Shown here: piece after piece, positions 1 to 7,462 of the stretch
Layout: each line of letters begins with the position of its first letter
How positions within the stretch are numbered: position 1 is the first letter of the stretch
DNA from: AP-15 sp035538335
GTDB taxonomy: Bacteria > Pseudomonadota > Alphaproteobacteria > ATCC43930 > CGMCC-115725
Direction of reading: 5' to 3'
NCBI GenBank assembly: GCA_035538335.1
Contig: DATLKN010000057.1
Coordinates: 1-64,000 of the forward strand
DNA length: 64,000 bases
Position numbers and translations under genes: made by a program
Notes under the pieces: generated by a model
What the model was told of the DNA's origin: nothing
Seen by the model: only the letters and a program-made list of their open reading frames with translations
The model's database searches: none

Positions 1-364
1 CGTAGCGAGGATATTCCGCGGTTCCAATTTTTCTCCAGTTGTGGACGAATCTATCGCTCTGGACCTGAAGGACCTCGGTACCTGCTTCATTTACAAACCA
101 CAGTCGGGGCAAATCCGGGACTTGAGATAGCCGAATCTGGATCGACAGGGGCGCCGCCGGCATGCCGAAAATCTCGAATGCTGGCGGTAACGGCGGGTGG
201 TACTCGACCTTTGGATATCGATGCCGCCACGTCTGCCGCCAACGTGATCCAAGGTCAATGAATTCGATCGGGGAGAGGCCGTCGAACTGGATCGACAACA
301 CGACCTCGGTGAGCGGAGGGTCATCGAAGTCGGGAAGCCCCGTGGGCCTTCTGCTGCGGGCCAT
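1..364 (-). CDS. TIGR04255 family protein, N-terminal part (runs off window)
   Basis: The reading frame opens with ATG at 364 and has no stop down to base 1, so about 121 N-terminal residues are visible and the C-terminus lies outside the window. The visible protein has the features I associate with the TIGR04255 family: an LPDFDDPPLTEVVLSIQF-type opening, then PKVEYHPPLPPAFE near residue 60, and RLWFVNEAGTEVLQVQ followed by RFVHNWRK and YPRY near the end. The family is sporadically distributed and has no established function. It lies back to back with a truncated dehydrogenase, and its codon use looks less GC-biased than that of the genes further right, which fits acquired DNA. The family call rests on remembered motifs, not on a search. 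Confidence 0.8.
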   Translation of the reverse strand, partial: MARSRRPTGLPDFDDPPLTEVVLSIQFDGLSPIEFIDLGSRWRQTWRHRYPKVEYHPPLPPAFEIFGMPAAPLSIQIRLSQVPDLPRLWFVNEAGTEVLQVQSDRFVHNWRKIGTAEYPRY

Positions 365-571
365 GGATCTCCGGGTGGTCTTTCCAGCGAATCGTTCGCT
401 CTACTCTGTACCAAGGGCCATCCCTCCGGTCGAGAGGCCGCCGCCAGAGGCGCCGTGCAGGCGTGGCCAGAAAGCTCGTTCTCTTACTACTCGGCCGATC
501 CCTCTATGGGCGGCAGCTCCTCCAAAAATGCGCCCCGCCGCACCACCCGTAGTCACCAACGGTGGTGTACC
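365..571. other. Junction region without recognised gene
   Basis: This 207-bp stretch separates the start of the TIGR04255 gene from the first recognisable codon of the dehydrogenase remnant. It has open frames but no similarity I recognise. A short inverted repeat (CACCACC and GGTGGTG, near 540-565) sits next to the breakpoint. No transposase, tRNA or target-site duplication was seen. Confidence 0.4.
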
Positions 572-856
572 TTCTTCATCAATATCGGCCGCGGCATGAC
601 GACGCGGCTCGACGACCTCGTCGCCGCGCTCGAGGCCGGCGAGATCGCCGGCGCCGGGCTCGACGTCTTCGAAGAGGAGCCGCTGCCGCCCGACCACCCG
701 TTGTGGACGATGCCGGGGGTGCTGCTGACGCCGCACGTCGCCGGCTACGGCCCCTATCTCGACGAGCGGCGCTTCGCGATCATCCTCGACAATTGCCGCC
801 GCTTTCTCGAGGGCCGGGAATTGCGCAACCGGGTCGACAAGGCGCGCTGGTTCTGA
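572..856 (+). pseudogene. Truncated D-2-hydroxyacid dehydrogenase (C-terminal remnant)
   Basis: From about base 572 the frame reads FFINIGRGM, then GLDVFEEEPLP and TPHVAGYG. These are the end of the NAD-binding domain, the catalytic-Glu region and the catalytic-His motif of D-isomer specific 2-hydroxyacid dehydrogenases. Only about 95 residues of a family that is normally 310-330 residues long remain. Upstream of 572 the same frame continues into unrelated sequence, so the catalytic N-terminal domain and most of the Rossmann fold are missing. The break lies about 200 bp from the start of the divergent TIGR04255 gene, so an insertion or deletion event probably removed the 5' part. A functional product is very unlikely. 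Confidence 0.85.
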
Positions 857-863
857 GCGCGCC

Positions 864-1148
864 TCAGTCCCCGGCGGCGCGCAGCAAAGCCGGCGCTTCC
901 TCCTCGCCCTTGGCGGCCAGCTTCAGGACGCGGTGACGCAGATGCTCTGGATCGACGCCGGCGGCGTCGCATGCCAGCTGATAGTCGCGGCCGCCTTCGA
1001 GGAACCACCTGAGCGCGTCCTGCCGCTCGCGGCGGCGCGCCTCGCAGCGTTCGATCGCGGCGTTCCAGCTGACCGCATCCTGCATCGCCCGCTCGACGAC
1101 CGCGCACCACAGCTGGCGTTCGGGGGAGCGGCTGAAAAGCTGGTTCAT
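864..1148 (-). CDS. Small conserved hypothetical protein (94 aa)
   Basis: A 94-residue soluble protein that opens MNQLFSRSPERQLWCAVVERA and continues with an Arg/Glu-rich helix (about residues 33-45), then LRWFLEGGRDYQLACDAAGVDPEHLR. It resembles small helical proteins seen in alphaproteobacterial genomes, often in or near mobile DNA, but I cannot name a characterised family. There is no signal peptide or membrane segment. It converges on the dehydrogenase remnant, with only 7 bp between the two stops. Codon use is typical of a real high-GC gene. Function unknown. Confidence 0.6.
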   Translation of the reverse strand: MNQLFSRSPERQLWCAVVERAMQDAVSWNAAIERCEARRRERQDALRWFLEGGRDYQLACDAAGVDPEHLRHRVLKLAAKGEEEAPALLRAAGD

Positions 1149-1265
1149 CGGGGGGCCTTCTCTCCAAAGGGCGCGACTGCGCGCCGGGTCGAACCTCGCC
1201 CGCCTGTCCGGGTTCGCCCCCCTGCGCCCCGGAACAGGCCGAAGCCTTGCGCCGACGGCGCCAGA

Positions 1266-2144
1266 TTAAGGGTTCGGCCGGGTCGATTCAAGGTACCAGT
1301 CGAGGATCTCGCCGCCTGTCCACCACAAGACGCCGGGGCGGGCGCGCAGTTCGGCGACGACGCGGGCGAAATGCCTCGCGCGGTGCGGCGCCCCCATGAT
1401 GTAGGGATGCACGACGAGCGCCATGATGCGCGCCGAGTTCGCCGCATCGGCATGGATCTGCTCGAACTGGTCCATCGCGCGGTCGTAGTATTCGCCGGCC
1501 TTGTGATGCTGGATCAGCATCATCGCGACGTCGTTGCACTCCTGCGTATAGGGGATGTTGACGATAGGCTTCGTGCGGGTCTTAAGGACGACCGGCTCGT
1601 CGTCCAGAACCCAATCGCAGACGTATTCGTAGCCTTCCTCGACAAGCAGGTCGGGGGTTTCCCAGGTCTCGGTGAGGCCGGGACCGAGCCAGCCGCGCGG
1701 CGGCCGGCCGGTGAAGCCCTCGATCGCCGCCGCCGTGGCGCGGATGTCGGCGCGCTCGTCGGCTACCTTCTGCATGTTCTTCTGGCTGAAGCCGTGGCCG
1801 ATGAATTCCCATTTGCGGTCGAGGGCGGCGCGGGCGATCGGCCGGTAGCGGGAAATCGCGCTGCCGTTGATCGCCAGCACGGCGCGCACCTGATGCCGGT
1901 CGAACACCTCGATGAGGCGCCAGAAGCCGACGCGGTTGCCGTATTCGTGCCAGGCCCAGTTCGGGATGTCGGGCAAGGGCGACCCGCCGGCAGGCGGCGT
2001 CAGGACGGTGCGCGGCATCGTCTCGTTGATGTTCCATTCCTCGATATTGACGATGACCCACACCGCCATGCGCGCGCCATCCGGCAGAGTGAGGCGCGGG
2101 CGCTCGGATATGGCGGAATACGGCAGGCGTTCGGTCGGCAGCAT
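1266..2144 (-). CDS. Polysaccharide deacetylase (NodB-fold) family protein
   Basis: A 292-residue protein of the polysaccharide deacetylase superfamily, in the branch that includes PuuE-type allantoinases. Visible features are WVIVNIEEWN near the N-terminus, PNWAWHEYGNRVGFWR, then WEFIGHG, GWLGPGLTETWETPDLL, and VVHPYIMGAPHR near the C-terminus. There is no signal peptide, so it probably acts in the cytoplasm on a small amide or sugar substrate and not on cell wall. The start at 2144 is chosen because GAGGGAGGAG lies just upstream of the ATG. Longer frames upstream have no coding character. A paralogue with the same motifs lies about 650 bp away on the same strand (2794-3669). The exact substrate cannot be told from the sequence. 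Confidence 0.85.
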   Translation of the reverse strand: MLPTERLPYSAISERPRLTLPDGARMAVWVIVNIEEWNINETMPRTVLTPPAGGSPLPDIPNWAWHEYGNRVGFWRLIEVFDRHQVRAVLAINGSAISRYRPIARAALDRKWEFIGHGFSQKNMQKVADERADIRATAAAIEGFTGRPPRGWLGPGLTETWETPDLLVEEGYEYVCDWVLDDEPVVLKTRTKPIVNIPYTQECNDVAMMLIQHHKAGEYYDRAMDQFEQIHADAANSARIMALVVHPYIMGAPHRARHFARVVAELRARPGVLWWTGGEILDWYLESTRPNP

Positions 2145-2337
2145 CGGCTCCTCCCTCTCTATCGGCTCGTCGGTCTCGGGGGTGGCTCCGCAGAGCAGTT
2201 TTATCACCGGACAGCGGGGCTGGTTCGCCGCGGCAAACCGCCTATCGCGCTCTGCATGTCGAAAATCCCGCTTGCTTCTGTAGCAGCTACAGACCGTAGG
2301 GTGGTCGGCGCCAGTCAGCAAGCAGGAGATCGCGGAC

Positions 2338-2508
2338 ATGGAACCGATCAAATTCACGCTTTGCCCGCATTGCACGGAATGCCCGGAGGTTGAGATCACC
2401 GACGAAGGCGTCAAAATCGGCGAGGACGCCAACAGCGTCCGGCTCTCGCATGCCGAATGGAACGAACTGGTCGCCCTCGTCAAGCGCGGCGATCTGCGCG
2501 AAGTCTGA
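2338..2508 (+). CDS. Small Cys-rich hypothetical protein (56 aa)
   Basis: A short gene of 57 codons that starts with ATG at 2338, about ten bases after an AGGAGA ribosome-binding site. The product begins MEPIKFTLCPHCTECPEVEI and carries a CPHCTEC cluster (Cys at 9, 12 and 15). It ends in an acidic and amphipathic C-terminus (SHAEWNELVALVKRGDL). The three-Cys cluster suggests binding of a metal or a redox role, but this is inference. It is divergent from the deacetylase gene on its left. No homologue with known function comes to mind. Confidence 0.65.
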   Translation: MEPIKFTLCPHCTECPEVEITDEGVKIGEDANSVRLSHAEWNELVALVKRGDLREV

Positions 2509-2561
2509 GATCAGGTCGGGCGCGGCACCGGGCGCCCCGTGCCGCCGGCGAATTATCCTCT

Positions 2562-2645
2562 TTCGTCGTCGCGGCGAAGGCCGGGACGCACGCATCCGAC
2601 GCAGGAGCGGGCGAAGGGTGGATTCCGGCTTTCGCCGGAATGACG
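2562..2645. repeat. Dispersed palindromic repeat, family A, copy 1
   Basis: Two hairpins in series: one around GGCGAAGGCCGGGAC and one around ATTCCGGCTTTCGCCGGAAT. A second copy follows at 2695-2777 and a third at 50564-50624. This layout is typical of dispersed intergenic repeats in rhizobial genomes. Confidence 0.8.
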
Positions 2646-2694
2646 ATGTTTCGGCGCAGGATCACGGCTCTCCCCGCGCCGCGCATTTCTTCAC

Positions 2695-2777
2695 CTGTCG
2701 TCCTGGCGAAGGCCGGGACCCACGCTTCGGGCGCACGAGCGGCTGAAGGATGGATTCCGGCTCTCGCCGGAATGACG
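2695..2777. repeat. Dispersed palindromic repeat, family A, copy 2
   Basis: Same two-hairpin layout as the copy at 2562-2645 (GGCGAAGGCCGGGAC, then ATTCCGGCTCTCGCCGGAAT). The hairpin loop has changed from TTTCG to TCTCG. The two copies form a near-tandem pair between the Cys-rich small gene and the second deacetylase, and could act as a bidirectional transcription stop. Confidence 0.8.
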
Positions 2778-2793
2778 GGGTGTCGGCGCGGCA

Positions 2794-3669
2794 TCACGCC
2801 CCGCTCTTCGCCGCGCGATACCAATCGAGGATTTCGAGGCCGTTCCAGTGGAGGACGCCCGGAAAGCGGTTGACGTGCTCGTAGACGGCTTCGAGGTATT
2901 TGATGCGGTGCGGCTGGCCGCTGATGTAGGGGTGAATGGCAATCGCCATGATCTTGGCGCGGCTCTCGCCCTCCTGGTAGAGCCGCTCGAAGCTGTCGAG
3001 GCAGCGCCTCGTGAAATAGCCCGATTCGTGGTGCTGCACGAGCATCATCGGGATGTCGTTGAGCTCGACCGAATAGGGCAGCGTGACGAGCGGCCCGTGC
3101 GCGGTTTCGATCTCGGTCGGCTCGTCGTCATAGACCCAGTCGCCGAGGTATTCGACGCCGGCGGCGGCGAGCAGATCGGGCGTCTCTTCGGTCTCGGTGA
3201 GGCCGGGGCCGAGCCAGCCCTTGGGGCGGTTGCCCGTGAAGCGTTCGAGGGCGGCGAGCGAGCGCTCGATCATCGCCTTCTGGTCCTCGATCCGGTGGAT
3301 CGGCATCTGCTCCCAGGCGTGCCCCATGAATTCCCAGCCCGCCTCGTGCGCGGCGCGCGCGACGCGCTCGTATTCCTCGCAGACGCGGGCGTTGATCGAC
3401 AAGGTCGGACGGATGCCGAGGCGCTGGAAAAGCTCGAAGAAGCGCCACACGCCGACCCGCATCCCATATTCGTGCCAGGCCCAGTTGGGCAGGTCCGGCA
3501 ATACCGGCTGCCCGGTCGGCGCCGGCAACACCTGCCGCGCCATCGGCCGCGAGATGTCCCAGAATTCGAGGTTGACGATCGTCCACAGGACGATCCGGGC
3601 GCCGCCGGGCAGGCAAAGCGGCGGCCGATCGACAATCGCCGAATAGCGGGCGCGCTCGCGCGGCGTCAT
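2794..3669 (-). CDS. Polysaccharide deacetylase family protein (paralogue)
   Basis: A 291-residue protein with the same motif order as the neighbour at 1266-2144: WTIVNLEFWD, PNWAWHEYGMRVGVWRFFE, WEFMGHAWEQ, GWLGPGLTETEETPDLL and IHPYISGQPHR. The two are clear paralogues and probably arose by duplication, but they differ enough to have separate substrates. For example, GHAWEQ here replaces GHGFSQ in the neighbour. The start at 3669 is preceded by AGGGGGA; longer upstream frames lack family similarity. There is no signal peptide, so a cytoplasmic amidohydrolase role similar to PuuE allantoinase is possible. Not proven. Confidence 0.85.
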   Translation of the reverse strand: MTPRERARYSAIVDRPPLCLPGGARIVLWTIVNLEFWDISRPMARQVLPAPTGQPVLPDLPNWAWHEYGMRVGVWRFFELFQRLGIRPTLSINARVCEEYERVARAAHEAGWEFMGHAWEQMPIHRIEDQKAMIERSLAALERFTGNRPKGWLGPGLTETEETPDLLAAAGVEYLGDWVYDDEPTEIETAHGPLVTLPYSVELNDIPMMLVQHHESGYFTRRCLDSFERLYQEGESRAKIMAIAIHPYISGQPHRIKYLEAVYEHVNRFPGVLHWNGLEILDWYRAAKSGA

Positions 3670-3883
3670 CGCGGTCCCCCTGGCATTTCCCCTGGCATCG
3701 GCTGCGTCATTTAGCCCTCCCGCCATTGCGCCGCGCCCAATGCTGCCGAGATCAAGGGCGCGTGGCAATGCCGATCCGCGTGGTTGTTGCAAAGCAGCAG
3801 TGCAAACTCGACATTGCCCAAACCGCCCCGGCAACGACATTTTGCCCCGCAACAAGAGTGGGCGGGCAGCGAGGCTGAGTGCG

Positions 3884-4300
3884 ATGCGAGCGAAACACAC
3901 AAGGGGCAACGTCTTCGTCGCCAATCTGCCGCCGGATTTCACCGACGACGAATTGGCGGAAGCCTTCGATCCGCACGGCATCGTGCTGAGCGCATTCATC
4001 GCCCGCGACCCGGAGAGCGGCAAGAAGCTGCGCTACGGCTTTGTCGACATCGCGACCGAGCAGGCCGCCGACCGCGCCGTCGCGGCGATGCACGGCGCCT
4101 CGGTGCACGGCTACCATCTCGATGTGCACCGCGCCGAACGCCCGACGAAGAAGCCGCCGCTGAGGACGGCCGCGCCGCCTGCCCGGCGGCGGCCCGAGCG
4201 CGCGGCGATCCCGGCCGATCTCGCCGAGGAGTACGCGCCGCAGCCGAAGAAGCGGCCGAACTTCCAGGTGGAGCGCCGGCCGCTGCCGCGCCGGGCCTGA
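3884..4300 (+). CDS. RNA-binding protein with RRM domain
   Basis: A 138-residue protein with one RNA recognition motif at about residues 7-82. VFVANLPP is the RNP2 strand and KLRYGFVDIA is the RNP1 strand with its aromatic residues. The last 55 residues are basic and Pro/Arg-rich (KKPPLRTAAPPARRR and similar), a usual low-complexity tail in bacterial RRM proteins. Such proteins bind single-stranded RNA, and some act in cold or stress adaptation. The start at 3884 places MRAKHTRGN immediately before the domain. It is convergent with the receiver gene at 4308, with 7 bp between the stops. Confidence 0.85.
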   Translation: MRAKHTRGNVFVANLPPDFTDDELAEAFDPHGIVLSAFIARDPESGKKLRYGFVDIATEQAADRAVAAMHGASVHGYHLDVHRAERPTKKPPLRTAAPPARRRPERAAIPADLAEEYAPQPKKRPNFQVERRPLPRRA

Positions 4301-4307
4301 GCCTTCG

Positions 4308-4724
4308 CTATTCGCCGGCCTTCAGCGCCCGCTCGATCGCGTTGAAGACCTGGCTCGGCCGGAACGGCTTTTGCAGAATGCCGAGCGGCTGCGCCGCCCG
4401 GGCGCGCGCGATCGTCGCCGCGTCGGTCATGCCGGACAGAAAGATCGTCGGGACGGCGAGCCGCTCGCGCAGCAACCCGGCCACCTCGATCCCGTCCATC
4501 GGACCCGGGAGGCGGATGTCGACCAGCGCCAGCGTCGGCTGCATGTCGCCCGCGAGGGACAGCGCCTCGGGGCCGGACGAGGCGATGCCGGCGACCGCAA
4601 AGCCCGATTCGGCAAGCACCTCGGTGATATAGCTCGCGATCAGCGCCTCGTCCTCGACGACCAGGATGGCGACCGGCTTGCCGCGCCGGTTCGGGGACAC
4701 CATCTGAGGCTCGCTGCCGGCCAT
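4308..4724 (-). CDS. Single-domain response regulator (CheY-like receiver)
   Basis: A 138-residue stand-alone receiver domain. ILVVEDEALIASYI gives the acidic pocket, LVDIRLPGP contains the phospho-acceptor Asp, FLSGM supplies the Ser/Thr switch position, and LQKPFRP holds the conserved Lys. There is no output domain, so it must act through a protein partner, as phosphorelay or chemotaxis receivers do. It has a 17-residue N-terminal extension before the fold. It is divergent from the OmpR-type regulator at 4906 but has no kinase of its own nearby, so its cognate kinase is unknown. Confidence 0.88.
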   Translation of the reverse strand: MAGSEPQMVSPNRRGKPVAILVVEDEALIASYITEVLAESGFAVAGIASSGPEALSLAGDMQPTLALVDIRLPGPMDGIEVAGLLRERLAVPTIFLSGMTDAATIARARAAQPLGILQKPFRPSQVFNAIERALKAGE

Positions 4725-4837
4725 CGGCGAACTCCGTGCGCAGTTGTCTTCCGCTTCCGGTGCAGACGAATGCCGAGCACGAATGCCGCAGGTATAACCT
4801 GGGTCATATCCGCACTGGTTGCAGCCTGGGCGTGAAT

Positions 4838-4854
4838 TGTTAACGATCTGTTAA
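4838..4854 (+). promoter_or_regulatory. Tandem TGTTAA direct repeat, candidate response-regulator site
   Basis: TGTTAACGATCTGTTAA contains two TGTTAA half-sites with an 11-bp period, about 50 bp before the start of the OmpR-family gene at 4906. OmpR/PhoB-type regulators characteristically bind tandem direct half-sites one helical turn apart. Autoregulation is therefore plausible; this is inference from spacing and position. Confidence 0.5.
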
Positions 4855-4905
4855 AGGCGCGGCGGCGGCGGGTCGCAGACCGACCGCGAGAAGCGACGCA
4901 GAGAC

Positions 4906-5583
4906 ATGAAGATTCTGGTTGTCGAAGACGATCCCGAAACCGCCGCCTATCTGGCCAAGGGCCTCAACGAAAGCGGCTATACGGTCGATCGTTGCGGCGA
5001 CGGGCGCGAAGGGCTCTATCTCGCCAGCTCCGGCGGCTACAGCGCGATCGTGCTCGACCGCATGCTGCCGGGCATGGACGGGTTGCAGCTCCTCGGCGCG
5101 CTGCGGGCGAGCGAGATCCGCACGCCGGCCCTGATCCTGTCGGCGCTCGGCAGCGTCGACGACCGCGTCAAGGGGCTGCGCGCCGGCGGCGACGATTATC
5201 TCGTCAAGCCCTTCGCGTTCAGCGAACTGCTCGCCCGGCTCGAAGCGCTGCTGCGCCGCGGTTCGAGCGCGCCGGCGACGACTCGGCTGCGCGTCGCCGA
5301 TCTCGAACTCGATCTGTTGACCCGCACCGTGCGGCGCGCCGGCAAATCGATCGATCTGTTGCCGCGCGAGTTTCGCCTGCTCGAATACATGATGCGCAAT
5401 GCCGGGCACGTCGTCACCCGGACGATGCTGCTCGAGCACGTCTGGGATTATCATTTCGACCCGCAGACCAACGTCATCGACGTGCATGTCAGCCGCCTGC
5501 GGCAGAAGATCGACAAGAGTTTCGACAGCCCGCTCTTGCACACGGTGCGCGGCGCCGGCTACTGCCTGCGCCCCGCCGAATAG
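4906..5583 (+). CDS. OmpR-family two-component response regulator
   Basis: A 225-residue regulator. The receiver domain spans about residues 1-115: ILVVEDDPETA acidic pocket, VLDRMLPG with the phospho-acceptor Asp, LSALG, and LVKPFAFSEL with the conserved Lys. A winged-helix DNA-binding domain follows at about 125-222, with LLPREFRLLEYMMRNAG, the HVSRLRQKID recognition helix and TVRGAGYCL wing. It probably controls envelope or metal-stress genes, as its close relatives do, but the regulon is not visible. The kinase gene follows after 9 bp, so the two are an operon. A tandem TGTTAA repeat upstream may be its own binding site. Confidence 0.92.
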   Translation: MKILVVEDDPETAAYLAKGLNESGYTVDRCGDGREGLYLASSGGYSAIVLDRMLPGMDGLQLLGALRASEIRTPALILSALGSVDDRVKGLRAGGDDYLVKPFAFSELLARLEALLRRGSSAPATTRLRVADLELDLLTRTVRRAGKSIDLLPREFRLLEYMMRNAGHVVTRTMLLEHVWDYHFDPQTNVIDVHVSRLRQKIDKSFDSPLLHTVRGAGYCLRPAE

Positions 5584-5592
5584 GGCCAGGCG

Positions 5593-7032
5593 ATGGCGAC
5601 GGACAAGCTAATTCTGCCGGCGGCACGGCCGCGGCCGTGGCGGCTGCCCGTCCTCGCCAATCTGCGCCGGCTCGTGGGCACGCACGCCTTTCGCCTTGCC
5701 GCGCTCTATTTCGCGGTATTCGCGCTCTCGGTATTGGGCGTGCTGCTGTTCGTCTATTGGACGAGCGCCGATTTCGTCGAGCGGCAGACCGAGGCGACGC
5801 TCAATGCCGAGGTCACCGGGCTCGCCGAGCAATACGCGCAGCGCGGCCTCTCCGGACTTGTGCAGGTGGTCGCGGCGCGCAGCGCCGGCAACCGCGGCGA
5901 CCGCATGCTGTACCTGGTTACCGATCCGCAAGGCCGGCCGCTCGCCGGCAACATCGCCGGCTGGCCGAAAGGCGCACCCGCCCGCGCCGGCTGGGTTTCG
6001 TTCACGATCGCCGCGCGCAGCAAGGGCACGCTCGAGCGCGACCCGGCGCGCGGCGCGCTCTTCATCATTCCCGGCGGCTACCGGCTGCTGGTCGGGCGCG
6101 ACATCAGCGACGCCGCGGCGTTCCGCAACCGGGTCCGCGAGACGCTGTCCTGGGCTGGGCTGGTGGCGCTCGGCATCGGGCTCGTCGGCGGCGCCGCGAT
6201 GAGCCGCAACCTGCTGCGCCGCGTCGAAGAGGTGAACCGGACGAGCGAGCGGGTGATGGAAGGGCACCTGTCGGATCGCGTGCCGATGGGCGGCACCGGC
6301 GACGAATTCGACCAGCTCGCCCAGAACCTCAACCGCATGCTCGACCAGATCGAGCGGCTAATGACGGCAATGCGCGAGGTCACCGACAATGTCGCGCATG
6401 ACCTGAAGACGCCGTTGTCGCGGCTGCGCGCCCGGCTCGAACTGGCGCTGCTGGCCCCGGCCGACGAAGCGGGCGGCATCGCGGCGATCGGCGCCGCCAT
6501 CGAGGAGGCCGACCGGCTGCTCGCCACGTTCAACGCGCTGCTCAGCATCGCGGAAGCCGAATCGGGGGCGCCGCGCCGCGCCGCCCAGCCGCTCGAACTG
6601 GGCCAGCTGGCGCGGGCCGCGGCCGAACTCTACGAGCCGGTCGCCGAGGAAAAGGGCTTCCGCATGTCGATCGCCGCCGAGCCGGGGGTCGTCATCCGCG
6701 GCGACCGCCATCTGCTGTCGCAGGTGCTGGCGAACCTGTTCGACAACGCGCTCAAATATGCCGGCGGCGGGGACATCTCGGTGCGGGTGTTTCGTGCCGC
6801 GGGGCGGGCCATTCTGGAGGTCGCCGATCGTGGTCCGGGGATTGCCGAAAGAGACCGGGAGGTTGTCTTCGACCGCTTCGTGCGGCTCGAGCCGAGCCGC
6901 AGCACGCCGGGAAACGGGCTCGGCCTCAGCCTCGTGCGCGCCGTCGCGCGGCTGCACGACGGCATCGTCGAACTCGGCGACAACAAGCCGGGGCTGAACG
7001 TCCGGCTGGACTTTCCCGAGCTCGTCAAGTAA
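5593..7032 (+). CDS. Two-component sensor histidine kinase
   Basis: A 479-residue membrane kinase and the partner of the regulator at 4906. A transmembrane helix at about 34-56 is followed by a periplasmic sensor region of roughly 125 residues, a second helix at about 184-204 and a HAMP linker to about 258. The phospho-acceptor His is in NVAHDLKTPLSRLRARLE (His269). The ATPase domain shows NLFDNALKYA (N box), VADRGPGI (G1), FDRFVR (F box) and GNGLGLSLV (G2). All catalytic motifs are intact. The signal sensed cannot be inferred from the periplasmic sequence. Confidence 0.92.
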   Translation: MATDKLILPAARPRPWRLPVLANLRRLVGTHAFRLAALYFAVFALSVLGVLLFVYWTSADFVERQTEATLNAEVTGLAEQYAQRGLSGLVQVVAARSAGNRGDRMLYLVTDPQGRPLAGNIAGWPKGAPARAGWVSFTIAARSKGTLERDPARGALFIIPGGYRLLVGRDISDAAAFRNRVRETLSWAGLVALGIGLVGGAAMSRNLLRRVEEVNRTSERVMEGHLSDRVPMGGTGDEFDQLAQNLNRMLDQIERLMTAMREVTDNVAHDLKTPLSRLRARLELALLAPADEAGGIAAIGAAIEEADRLLATFNALLSIAEAESGAPRRAAQPLELGQLARAAAELYEPVAEEKGFRMSIAAEPGVVIRGDRHLLSQVLANLFDNALKYAGGGDISVRVFRAAGRAILEVADRGPGIAERDREVVFDRFVRLEPSRSTPGNGLGLSLVRAVARLHDGIVELGDNKPGLNVRLDFPELVK

Positions 7033-7047
7033 GCGGTCCGCTACGCC

Positions 7048-7221
7048 TCAGAGCACCTCGTCGTCCCGGTGCTCCTCGATCCGCCTGGCGGTTTCGACCA
7101 TCATGTCGCGGAACTGCTGTGCGTCGAAGCCGGCACTCTTCAGCACAGGCTCCATCATCTCGTCGGACAGCAGCTCCTCCAGGCTCGGCTCATAGCGGCA
7201 GCAGGGATTGCGTCCGTCCAT
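7048..7221 (-). CDS. Small acidic hypothetical protein (57 aa)
   Basis: A 57-residue protein that starts at an ATG with a strong AAGGAGGGG ribosome-binding site. It reads SLEELLSDEMMEPVLKSAG followed by FDAQQF. It aligns with the small protein at 55842-56027, which has RLADLLEDPVVDLVMKSDG at the equivalent position. The two share LL-x-D, V-x-KS-x-G-x-D and a following ET. They are therefore members of one small helical family. No function is known to me. It is convergent with the kinase gene. Confidence 0.7.
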   Translation of the reverse strand: MDGRNPCCRYEPSLEELLSDEMMEPVLKSAGFDAQQFRDMMVETARRIEEHRDDEVL

Positions 7222-7462
7222 GATCCCCTCCTTACCTTGCAATATAGGTAGCATCGCCGCAAAGCGTGTCCGCTTTATGACCGGGAATTGGAAATTTCGC
7301 GGCAATTTTGCCGAAAGTCTCACGATATTGCCGCATTGGTAGCGGGCAGACGGATTCCTCCATCGGCAGCGACGATTTCTCCCTGGTGCCGCCGGATCAA
7401 GCTGGCTAAGGGAGGGCTCGACAAGGTTCGACGGATTTCGGGGGTAATGAACTTCTTGCCGC

